DNA from: Calliopum simillimum | Lineage: Eukaryota; Arthropoda; Insecta; Diptera; Lauxaniidae | DNA: 64,000 nucleotides | Direction of reading: 5' to 3' | Assembly (NCBI GenBank): GCA_951812925.1 | Contig: OX638368.1 | Location: 4,588,001 to 4,652,000, forward strand | Shown here: positions 32,172 through 41,640 of the stretch, piece after piece | Numbering within the stretch: the stretch's first letter is position 1 | Layout: the number at the start of each line of letters is the position of its first letter | Notes under the pieces: generated by a model | Databases searched by the model: none | What the model saw: only the letters and a program-made list of their open reading frames with translations | Told to the model about the DNA's origin: nothing | Position numbers and translations under genes: made by a program

Positions 32172-33714
32172 TAGTGGAATATATTCCTGTAAATGTTGTT
32201 TTCCTAACATAATCTTATATAAAAAAAAAAAAAAAAAAATAGTAAAATATTTTGGCGATAGTAAATCAATTTGATATGCAACTCACTTTACGAGCGCAAT
32301 ATCGAGTGTAATAAACTTACGAGTAAAATGGCAACACTGCTAGTGTTGCATTTTATTGATTTATTGTGTATTTTACGCGCCATCATAATAATAATTTCAA
32401 TTTACACTGATGACAACAACATTGAGTGTGTAAGTTGAGAGTAAACAACAGCATTTTGATGTTGCTGGTTGTTGTTGTTGTACATCAAATTTTTATGACA
32501 TTGTCGCTATAACGAAGCAACAACAATAGCAATAACAAAAAAGACCTAATAGCGTCAAGTGTGCAATATCGCAAGTTACGCTACACACTCATACAGCATA
32601 AAAAAGGATGTGATATGAAACAAATATTTAATTTTTCATTGCATAACATCAGGCGCACAATTTAACAGAGTGTGTGAAGATGACGCGACACAAAGCGAGA
32701 GACAGAGAGAAAGAGTGGCAAAATGTTCATAAATTGCAACATCGTTTAAATAAGTGATGTTTCGAAGTTTTGCACAAGTTTTAAATTACTGCTACACAGT
32801 GAGCTCTGTTTAATTGACAAAAAAATATGGAAGTGAAATTTTTGCACTTTTGACGTTTTTTCAAATTTTTCGTTTTTGCTTTTAGATTTTGGATTTTAAT
32901 GAGTGTAATTGTTATGCGTAAGGCTTTAATTAATTGAGCAACGTCAAAAAATGTGATAATTTTCTAAAAAGTATGCAAAAGTTTTTATTTTCTTGTGTTT
33001 TCCAAGCGCAGCAGAGCTAAAAAGTATACTATGAATGCTGTAGAAATATTTGCAGTGAATAACAAACATGAAAGAAGAAAAAAAAAACAAATAGCTTGCG
33101 AAGAGTCATGACATAAAGTCAGCACAGGACCAAGTTCTATTTTCACTATATCGCAGCAATACTTTCAATATAATTTGAGCTTAAGCTCGGTAGTTAAATA
33201 ATAAATGCAATCATTATGAAATCAAATCAAAGTATTTATTCCCAATTAAGTTTTATTGCTTTGTATCCTGTCAACATTCCAAAATTACTGACTTTGTGTA
33301 TTTTCTGCTCTAAAAATAATGAAGTGTTTAATTTGCTTTCTTTTAGTCACCCCCTCTTACCACTTCCTTATATTGTATATGTGTGTGTGGAAAACATTGT
33401 GGTCATGCTGTTTACAACCATTCAACATTTCAAGGACATAATTGATGAGCTGCCCTTCCACTGTACCATATTAAATGTCTCCCATGAGACAAGCTTGATG
33501 TGGTGCTTGCTAGTTTTTCGATATGTTTTTCATGTAGCAGCAATGAAATGAAGTGAAAGCGTAAAAGAGATTAAAATGTTTGTGCAAAAAGAAACAAAGT
33601 GACTTAGATATTTTTGTTTACAGATGCTTAACATGAATGATATTCTATTTCAGTTGATTTGATGTAGTGAAAATGTTCAGCAAGTTCTATTGATTTTGTA
33701 ATGGATGTTTCTTT
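32172..33714. other. No gene seen
   Basis: AT-rich sequence with a poly(A) run near 32220, a perfect short inverted repeat gcaacactgctagtgttgc (about 32331-32350), and CAA/GTT tracts. The 111-codon plus-strand frame at 33216-33551 shows no recognisable motif. Confidence 0.4.
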
Positions 33715-35300
33715 TAAATTAAAACTCAAAAGTGGCGAAAAATATTGGAATACAGCGAAGAAATTGCTAAAAATCCAAAAGTATCGAAAAATATTCAATT
33801 TATCAATAAAAACCTAAAACTAATGAAAACATTTAAAATATCGGTAAAAGTTCAGAAGTATTAAAAAAACATCTAAAGTATCCAAAATTACCACAAAATG
33901 TTGAAATAAAAACATCAAAGAAATCGGTAAAGGTCCAAAATTATCGAAAAAAATCTAAAATATCGGAAAAAGTCCAAAACTATCGGAAATTATCGAAATA
34001 CTTGGGAGAAATCGCTAAAACTCCATAAGTATCAAAAAACATCGAAGAAATCCGCAAAAGTCCAAAAGTATTGAAAAACATCCAATATATTGATAAAAAC
34101 CCAAACGTATCAAAAACGTTTAAAATATCAGTAAAGTTTAAAAATATGGAAAAACGTTTAAAGTCCAAAAGTATCAAAAAACATCGAAAAAATCAGTAAA
34201 AGTCCAAAAGTATCGAAAACATCTTATGTATCGATAAAAATCCAGTAGCATCGAAAACGTTCAAAATATCGTTAAAGGTACAAAAGTATCGAAAAACATA
34301 TAAAGTATAGGTAAAAGTCCAAAAGTATCAAAAAACCTTATAAAATTTGATAAAAGTGCCAAAAAATATTGAAATGAAAAGTAACGAAAAATATCTAAAA
34401 TATAAAAAATCCTAAAATATCGAAAAATATTGAAATACATTGAACAAAACGGTAAAAGCCTAAAAGTATCAAAAAACATCTAAGAAATCCGCAAAAGTCC
34501 AAAAATATCGAAAAACATCCAATGTATCGATAGAAATACAGTAGTATTGAAAACGTTTAAAATATCGGTAAAGGTACAAAAGTATCTAAAAACATATAAA
34601 GTATCGGTAGAAGTCCAAAAAGTATTAGTCCTAAGAAGTCCTAAAAGTATTATAAAACATCGAAAAAATCAGTAAAAGTCCAAAAGTATCGAAAAACATC
34701 CAAAGTATCGATAAAAATCCAGTAGTATCGAAAACTTTTAAAATATCGGTAAAGGTACAAAAATATCGAAAAATATCTAAAGTATCGGTAGAAGTCCAAA
34801 AATATCCAAACACCTAATACTTAATATTTGATAAAGTTCCAAAAGTACCAAAAAATATTGAAATAGAAATCGAAGAAATCGGTAAATGTCCAAAAGTATC
34901 GAAAAAAACTAAAACATTGGAAAAATTCCAAAAAATCGAAAAATATCGAAATACATCGAAGAAATCGCTAAAAGTCCGAAAGTATCAAAAAACATCGAAA
35001 AAATCAGCAAAAGTATTGATAAAAACCCAAACGTATCAAAAACGTTTAAAATATCAGTAAAACTTCAAAAGTATCGAAAAACAAATAAAGTCCAAAGTAT
35101 CGACAAACATCTAAAATATCGGATAAATTCCAAATATATCAAAAAATATTGAAATATATCGAAAAACTTGACAAAAGTGCTAAAGTATCAAAAAACATCG
35201 AAGAAATCAGTAAAAGTCCAAAAATGAGTATCATTGAAGAACAACGAAAATATTGGCAAAATTCAAAAAATTTTAAAAAATACTAAAAATATCGATAGAG
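33715..35300. repeat. Degenerate ~38-39 bp A-rich tandem array
   Basis: The basic unit approximates 'atcggtaaaagtccaaaagt' followed by 'atcgaaaaacatctaaagt'. Longer blocks with variants 'atccagtagtatcgaaaac' and 'ggtaaaggtacaaaag' recur in the same order at about 34190, 34485 and 34670, suggesting a higher-order period near 180 bp in part of the array. Minus-strand frames within are translations of the repeat. Confidence 0.75.
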
Positions 35301-36103
35301 AAAGTCAAGACAAAAAATTTTCGCACTCCATTCCCTTACCCAATTTCTTCACAATAAAGTATAATACTGTGAGTGCTTTTGTAGTATTTATATGGAATCT
35401 AGTTTTAAATGCTTTAATTTATTTATTTATTTATTTATTTATGTATTTAAGTTTCATTTACTGAGCTGAATGCCCTTATAAATTACAATAATGATTTTTT
35501 TATAATACAATTGAAAAATATAAACATTAAAACAAATGAGCGAGACTAAAAATTATAATTTCGTATAAAAACAGCTCACAAATAAGAGCCAGGTAACAGC
35601 CGGCTGGAACCGAAAGTAGTGGTTACAAACAAGGTGGTTCAAATAGTACCGGAACAAAGCATTATTGAAATATGCAATTTGAAAGAATACTCGCAAGAGT
35701 TTTCTTAAATTGCTTTTCTGAACTCTTTGCCCAGGAGCTACGGCACGGCAGAGAATGGTGCTCAAGAATCACCATAGCGCTAGATGGACGCTATACATTG
35801 CAACCACTATCTCGACGAAAAGCGCTGGAAGGAGCGATATGGCCACAGCGTTAGATGAAACGCTTTGTGGAAGCTGGTACGATGAATTGCCATTTAAATG
35901 AAATTAGTGGATGATGTAACGATGCATGTCATAATAATCGTTGTATTTCTTGTCGGCTGAAAATGATACCGCAGCTAAGCGATGTAAAGAGTTGACACAG
36001 TTATGGACTGTGAATGCTGATATTCAAAAGAACGCGTGCACAATGGGCGCTTAGTTCTTAAAGAAAATAGCAAAGTAGCACTCTGTGACAAGCCGCTGCA
36101 ATC
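35301..36103 (-). other. Region downstream of the LINE, possible 3' UTR with (TAAA)n tail
   Basis: On the minus strand this follows ORF2 of the LINE. It ends at a (TAAA)n-like tract (TTTA repeats at about 35415-35440 on the plus strand), preceded by 'tataagggcattcagctcag'. Such simple tails are common at LINE 3' ends, so the 3' UTR may extend to about 35412. Parts near 35700-35900 are GC-richer and could be another element. The boundary is not proven. Confidence 0.35.
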
Positions 36104-38995
36104 TTACAGAATGATGTTTTCCAAGTAATCTAGAATTTTTTTATTAATTTGATGAAAGGATTCATTAAAATCGATTACATTAAAAACCATGTTAAAATCA
36201 CTACAAGAGCGTCGAAGTGGCTCTTGAAGCATGTAGTTAGTTCTATGATGACGCAGATGGAAAAATTCAAAATTTCTAGTTGGGCGATAAGGTACATTAA
36301 AGGTAACCATACTTAATAAGTATTCACTGATAATATCGCCTTTTATAAGCTTAAGTAAAAAACATATGTTAAGCATGGTTCTCCGACTTTTTAGAGTAGG
36401 TAAATTAATTAGCTTCAACCGATGTCTATAAGGGGGCAAATTGATGCTAGGATCCCATGGAGGATTTCTTAAAGCAAATAAAAGAAACTGTTTTTGAGCT
36501 GATTCAATAGAATTGATATGGCATTCATAATGAGGACTCCAAACAACAGAACCATACTCTAAAATGGGTCGTACGAGCGAGGTGAATAATAACTTTGTTA
36601 CATAAGGATCAGAAAATTCTTTAGACCAACGTTTCATGAAACCGAGAACACTATTAGCTTTGCTCACAATTTTGGAGATATGTAGATTAAAGCTTAGTTT
36701 GGAATCCATGGTTACTCCTAGGTCTTCAAAGGATATAAGACGTTCCAGAATGCAATCAACAACTTTGTAGTTGTAAAGAATTAAAGGCCTGCGTGAAAAT
36801 GACATTAATTTGCATTTATTTAAATTTAAGGTCATGCAATTAATTTTACACCAAGCTGTAAAATTATCAATATCATGTTGTAGGCAGAAAGAGTCAAATG
36901 CATTTTTGATAGGCTTAAAAAGTTTGACGTCGTCGGCATACATTAGCACGTAACTAGTATTTATGACGGATGGCATATCATTCATAAACAAAATAAATAA
37001 TAATGGACCAATATGACTGCCCTCGGGAACTCCAGATGTAACGGGATATTCATTTGATTTTATTCCCTTAAATAAGACACACTGAGTTCTGTTGCGTAAA
37101 TAAGAACGAATCCATTCAAGCAAAAGACTTGGAAAACCAATCAAGGAGAGTTTTAAAAGCAACAAATCATGATTAACAACATCGAAAGCTTTACTGAAAT
37201 CGGTGTAAATAACATCAGTCTGATAGCCCTTATCAAAATTATTGATTGTGCAAGTAGAGAACTCCATCAAATTTGTTACAGTTGATCTACCTTGCAAAAA
37301 GCCATGCTGGTGAGGAGAAATGTAAGGATTAGAACTATGAGCAATTTGCAAAGTTAAAATGTGCTCGAAAAGTTTAGGCAGTGCGCTTAATTTAGCAATC
37401 CCCCTATAATTAGATATCATAGATCTGCTACCAGATTTATGTAAAGGAATTATAAAAGATGCCTTCCACACTTCAGGGAAAATGCCGCAAGTTAGAGATT
37501 TTTTGAATATTTCATAGATTGGGAAAGCGAGAACTTCACAGCAATTTTTAAGAACACAAGATGGAATACCATCGGGTCCTGCAGCAAATGAAATTTTAAT
37601 TTTGCTTAATTTGCTAAGGACGATGTCCTTATCAATATGTGGCATTCTTACCAGACCCGAAGCTACTGGAAAAGGATAATCATTACAATTATATGTGGAC
37701 GATGAGTAAGTAGATTGAAAAAATTTTGCAAAAAGATTACAAATATTAAAATCATCATCGGATTCCACTTCATCGTATTTCATTGCCGTTGGAAAGGCAT
37801 TATTCTTTCGTTTTAATTTAATGAAGCTCCAGAAAGACTTGGGATCGGATTTCAAATTTAGTTTTACCTTTTGTAGGTATGATTGATAGGCTTTATTGCA
37901 TAATAATTGATACCTATTCCTTGCAGAACAATAATTGGTGTAGTCTGTAGATTTGGACGACATTTTGAACTTTCTGTAAAGTTTAGATTTTAAGTTTCTC
38001 AATTTACGTATCACATTAGTAAACCAGATTGGGCCAGAAGAAGCAGATTTAAAAAATTTTGGTACAGAATGTTCAAAACAACCAATAACAGCATTATTAA
38101 AGGATAAGACTATATCATTAAGACTTTTAGCCGTAATGATGTCTTCATCGAGATGAAGAACAGAGTTCCAATCAATTTCAGATAGCATCTCATTCAATAA
38201 AACATAATTAGTTTTCTTGAAGTAAAAAGATTTATCGCCTGTGAAACTGTCTTTAATGCTACTAGTCACATGTACTTCTAATACAATTTCCAGGGAAGGA
38301 TGGTAGGAGTCTTCAGGCAACGCTAAAGGATCACAGCGTGAGATACGAATAATATCACTGTCATCAAAGAAAATCAAATCTAACGTTCTAGACCTCAGAT
38401 TCAGTACGTGATTTACTTGAAAAAGTCCCAAAGCAGATATAGAATTTAAAAAATCTGTATCAAGCTGGTTGCCTGGCGATGGAAGCAACTTAATAGGATC
38501 CAAAGTATTGGAACTCCAAGAGATGTTTGGTAAATTAAAATCACCTGTAACCATTAAGTGAGCGTCAGCTTTTAACTTATAGCTTACAAGTTTTATTGCA
38601 TTATAATGTTTAATGTAAACATCATAGCTGGAGTGAGGTGGAATATATGAACAGGTTATATATAAGGTTAAAAGTTGAAATTTAACAAAAACACAACAGA
38701 ATTCAATGTCTAGGAACTCTTCCAAAACGATTTCTTGGGAGAATAAGTTTGAGCAGACAGCGATTAAAACACCACCACCACTAGAATTATTATTTGGAAT
38801 AGAATTTCTATCTTTACGATATATTATGAAGTTGCTTGCAAAAACTTCAGTACTTAACGTACTGGGTTCAAGCCATGTTTCAGAAAAACAGATAGTATGG
38901 TATTCAAATCCACTACTGTTAATAAAGATGTTATTAAGCTTAGTATTTAAGCCTCTAACATTCTGATAAAGTATATTAAACTCAATTAGTTTTTT
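36104..38995 (-). CDS. LINE ORF2: endonuclease-reverse transcriptase (~963 codons, no AUG start)
   Basis: ORF2 makes the cDNA of the element by target-primed reverse transcription. Residues are counted from the slippery site. The endonuclease spans about 7-235, with the motif Asn in QNVRG (12), Glu in SETW (39), GDFN (151-154), RTLDLIF (203-209) and a terminal SYH (230-232) where SDH is usual. The RT spans about 460-740: GPDGIPS (473-479), YTDFSKAFD (597-605), SGVPEGSHIGP (654-664, Glu where Gln is common) and YADD (686-689). A Cys-poor C-terminal domain follows. The frame is open from two stops near 39040 but has no Met before residue 148, inside the endonuclease, so normal AUG initiation would destroy the endonuclease. 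It lies in the -1 frame of ORF1. Stop TAA at 36104-36106. Confidence 0.9.
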   Translation of the reverse strand, partial: KKLIEFNILYQNVRGLNTKLNNIFINSSGFEYHTICFSETWLEPSTLSTEVFASNFIIYRKDRNSIPNNNSSGGGVLIAVCSNLFSQEIVLEEFLDIEFCCVFVKFQLLTLYITCSYIPPHSSYDVYIKHYNAIKLVSYKLKADAHLMVTGDFNLPNISWSSNTLDPIKLLPSPGNQLDTDFLNSISALGLFQVNHVLNLRSRTLDLIFFDDSDIIRISRCDPLALPEDSYHPSLEIVLEVHVTSSIKDSFTGDKSFYFKKTNYVLLNEMLSEIDWNSVLHLDEDIITAKSLNDIVLSFNNAVIGCFEHSVPKFFKSASSGPIWFTNVIRKLRNLKSKLYRKFKMSSKSTDYTNYCSARNRYQLLCNKAYQSYLQKVKLNLKSDPKSFWSFIKLKRKNNAFPTAMKYDEVESDDDFNICNLFAKFFQSTYSSSTYNCNDYPFPVASGLVRMPHIDKDIVLSKLSKIKISFAAGPDGIPSCVLKNCCEVLAFPIYEIFKKSLTCGIFPEVWKASFIIPLHKSGSRSMISNYRGIAKLSALPKLFEHILTLQIAHSSNPYISPHQHGFLQGRSTVTNLMEFSTCTINNFDKGYQTDVIYTDFSKAFDVVNHDLLLLKLSLIGFPSLLLEWIRSYLRNRTQCVLFKGIKSNEYPVTSGVPEGSHIGPLLFILFMNDMPSVINTSYVLMYADDVKLFKPIKNAFDSFCLQHDIDNFTAWCKINCMTLNLNKCKLMSFSRRPLILYNYKVVDCILERLISFEDLGVTMDSKLSFNLHISKIVSKANSVLGFMKRWSKEFSDPYVTKLLFTSLVRPILEYGSVVWSPHYECHINSIESAQKQFLLFALRNPPWDPSINLPPYRHRLKLINLPTLKSRRTMLNICFLLKLIKGDIISEYLLSMVTFNVPYRPTRNFEFFHLRHHRTNYMLQEPLRRSCSDFNMVFNVIDFNESFHQINKKILDYLENIIL

Positions 38996-40077
38996 GAAGC
39001 AGAATCTTGAGAAGGCAGAGAAGTATTTTGAGTATTATTAGGCAAAGTAAAACTTTTTGAGCTAACACTTTGACGATTTGACTTATGCCGAGGAACGAAC
39101 TCATGAACTACCACATTTTTGGGCCAAAACAAGGGATCAATCAACTTCTCAAATACATTGGGAGGCAAAGTTAAGCGAAACGAGGAAGTGACTCTTTCAT
39201 AAGAAAAGTTAAATTTAGAGACTTTAACTTTTATATTAGGCAGTTTCAAATTGGTGTTTATATGATGCAAAACATCTACCTCAGTAGTATCCGCTGCTAA
39301 CCGAGAGATAAAAATAGATTTGATTGATGGCAAAGCTACCAGTTTTTTAGGAATAGCCCCAGGAGCAACCGCATTTAACGTTGAGGACCCAGAAGGACTA
39401 ACAGTAATTTGACCAGTAACAGGACCATTAACAGTTAAGGGATCAGAAGAGGGGGCAGTAGTTTGACCAGAATCCTTAACAACTTCGTTAAAAGGTACAT
39501 CATTCCGAAATGATGAAGATGAATCAAGAGGTTGAGTATCAGACGAACCTGATTTAGGTAGAGATTCCACTGCAGAAGCAGCTGTAGAAACATTGCTTGG
39601 AGCTTCTATCGCGTTATCTGGAGGTGGAGAAGGGTTAATCTCTTCAACTGAGATTGCAATAGGTGAATTCATATCAATTAAGTTGGTAATTGTAAGAGGA
39701 ATATTTAAGTTTAAAGGCGTAGTTTTTATATTATTCAATGATGCTTTGGATAGTGCATATGATGAGGTAGATTGCTCATCAATGCACTTGCTCTCATTTA
39801 AAAATTTTACAAGCTGGTCAAAGCTCGCTTGCGTAGCAGAAAAATTTTTTTGAACTTCGGCAAGACCTCTACGAGTTGCTTTTAGTAATTTGCACAACTC
39901 GATTGCAGAAGAGTTGCACTTTTCACAACACCAGCGAAGACCAATATTTTTGAATATAATGTCCTGAATTCTACCATTTATGCCAGCACATGAGAGATGA
40001 GCTACATTTTCGCATAGCCAGCAGGAAACAAAATGTTCAGTAATTGACTTTTTGCACCGTGGAACGTAATAGTTCAT
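38986..40077 (-). CDS. LINE ORF1: PHD-like zinc-finger protein (363 aa)
   Basis: ORF1 of the CR1-group element, presumably an RNA/chromatin-binding particle protein. A PHD-type finger is visible: C19-x2-C22-x4-H27-x2-C30 and C51-x2-C54, with C8 upstream. The partner of C8 in the first ligand pair is not obvious because residues 3-4 are Tyr, one transition away from Cys, so the finger may be slightly damaged or arranged differently. A helical stretch follows (about 60-95), then a Ser/Pro/Thr-rich linker (about 125-245) and a more structured C-terminal region (about 250-335: IFISRLAADTTEVDVLHHI, VTSSFRLTLPPNVFEKLIDP). That region resembles the fold-poor C-termini seen in related ORF1s. It ends SASKN and then UAA, and the last two sense codons form part of the slippery heptamer that could feed ribosomes into ORF2. 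Confidence 0.85.
   Translation of the reverse strand: MNYYVPRCKKSITEHFVSCWLCENVAHLSCAGINGRIQDIIFKNIGLRWCCEKCNSSAIELCKLLKATRRGLAEVQKNFSATQASFDQLVKFLNESKCIDEQSTSSYALSKASLNNIKTTPLNLNIPLTITNLIDMNSPIAISVEEINPSPPPDNAIEAPSNVSTAASAVESLPKSGSSDTQPLDSSSSFRNDVPFNEVVKDSGQTTAPSSDPLTVNGPVTGQITVSPSGSSTLNAVAPGAIPKKLVALPSIKSIFISRLAADTTEVDVLHHINTNLKLPNIKVKVSKFNFSYERVTSSFRLTLPPNVFEKLIDPLFWPKNVVVHEFVPRHKSNRQSVSSKSFTLPNNTQNTSLPSQDSASKN
38989..38995 (-). promoter_or_regulatory. Candidate -1 ribosomal frameshift site A AAA AAC
   Basis: In the ORF1 frame the sequence reads tcA AAA AAC taa, a canonical X XXY YYZ heptamer placed immediately before the ORF1 stop. A -1 slip gives AAA AAA CTA and continues straight into the open ORF2 frame. 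ORF2 has no upstream AUG. I do not see a strong pseudoknot at the ideal 5-9 base spacing, only a weak GCTTA/TAAGC hairpin about 36 bases downstream. Confidence 0.5.
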
Positions 40078-40085
40078 TCTGCGGC

Positions 40086-41640
40086 AATCTACTGAATAAA
40101 ATAACGTTTGAAATATATCAATATATAATAATTTGGAATTAAGTTAAAAATTCCCAAATTTAGGTAATTTGTAAAAGGATTGGCAACACTGAAAGTACAG
40201 CAGTACAGTATTCTGCTACTTATCAACAGATGGCGCCAGTAATGTAATTTGCTACTTATTGGAGTATGTTGGCAATACTTAATGCAGTGTCTTGGATAAC
40301 AATGACAGCAGCAAAATTTCAGCACCAATACATATGCACCGACAGCAACTAAAAGAAATTATTTTGATAGAAACTTTATTTGGTGTATTAAGCACAAAAC
40401 GAATAGAATTTCACTTGATTTTATAAAAAGTCACGAGAAAATAATTAAGTTTATTATTTTACACTAGAAGGACTAGGTAAAAATTAATTAAAACAACTAA
40501 AACTTTTATTTAAACGGGAGCGAAAAATTTGCACGTAATAACAGCTTGACAGTTGACAGTGTAAGTCAACATATGAGAACATTTTCTTTCTTTACAATTC
40601 AAGATGATAGTACCTTTGATATAAAAAAAAAGATCTCGAAAATCAATTAAATATTAAGCTGTCAAAAAAGCGAAACAGAAAATTCTTCACCAATTTATTT
40701 AAAAATGCCACAAGGATGCCATGCTCAAAAAGTTCAGCCTTTTTTTAGAACATTATTACGTATACGTTTTGAATCGCAACAGCATAAGATAACTCAAAAA
40801 TGTGTAGTTTTGTGGGATCCCTATGATTCAAGAAAAGGTAAAATCATCAGAAGTGGAAGCAAATATCCAATTTGCCTATTCTCGCCGTATTCTTACCATA
40901 CCTTCTCCAACTGAATACCTTGTTTTTTTGTTCGAAAAATAAAGAAATAACTCTTAAATAAATCAGCTTTAAGAAAGGGTCTACTACTTAAAGGAAAAAG
41001 AAATGCATTAAAAAAGATTATTTAAATTAATTTCATACATAAATTACTGACTTTATCAGCACCCTTTAAGCAAAAATCACCAATTTGAACATAAAAAGGA
41101 CACTAAATTAACGCGGCTGCTGCTGCTTAGCCCAATTTGAACAAAACGGTACACAAGTCAATTTATTGCCAACAGTCCCAGTTACCGTGAATGTAATTAT
41201 TCGCATTTTTATTGCCAATTCAACAAAAATTAAATGCGAATTTAGAACGAAAATAAAGTTATAAAAAAAATAAAAATAAAAATTCGGGAAAAAATGTCTT
41301 TTCCTTAATTTTATTTACAATTTTACTCTTTGGATTTTGTTTTTTTTTTCTTTGCTCTACCCCACCTACTTAAGTCTTTTAAAACGTTTGTGTCTTTCAG
41401 TGCGAATTACAAGTGTCAGGCTACTTTGGAAACAAAGGCAATGAAAACAACAACTACATCAACAACAAAAGTGAACCGAAATACCAAGAGAGTATATTCA
41501 AGGGAAAGCATTAGGGTGAATTAAAAAATTGCAAAAAGCAGCATGGTCTCAAAAAATTTAACCTGTGAGTAGTGCGACGGCAAGTATTTTGGATTTGAGT
41601 AAGAATGTTCACTTGTTTGATTTATGCCCAAGACAGACGA
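40086..41640. other. LINE 5' UTR candidate and non-coding flank
   Basis: About 250 bp next to ORF1 may be the LINE 5' UTR. The rest is AT-rich. A 69-codon plus-strand frame (40705-40914) is followed within 35 bases by AATAAA, but it has no recognisable motif and no visible promoter, so it is only a weak candidate for a small gene or exon. Confidence 0.3.

Larger units (their letters stand above)
36104..40085 (-). mobile_element. CR1-group non-LTR retrotransposon, apparently intact two-ORF copy
   Basis: Two long uninterrupted minus-strand frames: ORF1 (38986-40077), with a PHD-like zinc finger, and ORF2 (36104 to about 38995), with an AP endonuclease and a reverse transcriptase. The PHD-type ORF1 and the RT motif set (GVPEGSHIGPLLF, YADDVKLF) indicate the CR1 group, close to CR1-like elements known in flies. 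The exact 5' and 3' ends are not resolved. The 5' UTR may extend to about 40.35 kb and the 3' UTR to about 35.41 kb. Such full-length intact ORFs imply a young and possibly active insertion. Confidence 0.8.

Noticed and set aside
29960..35300. Protein genes from Phe/Ile/Asp-rich frames
   Set aside because: All are translations of degenerate A/T-rich minisatellites and change frame from unit to unit.
9745..35300. CRISPR-like arrays
   Set aside because: Repeats are degenerate, lack constant direct repeats with unique spacers, and the DNA is eukaryotic.
38706..39853. Plus-strand frames at 38706-38966 and 39593-39853
   Set aside because: They are antisense shadows of the LINE ORF2 and ORF1, which carry clear domain motifs on the minus strand.
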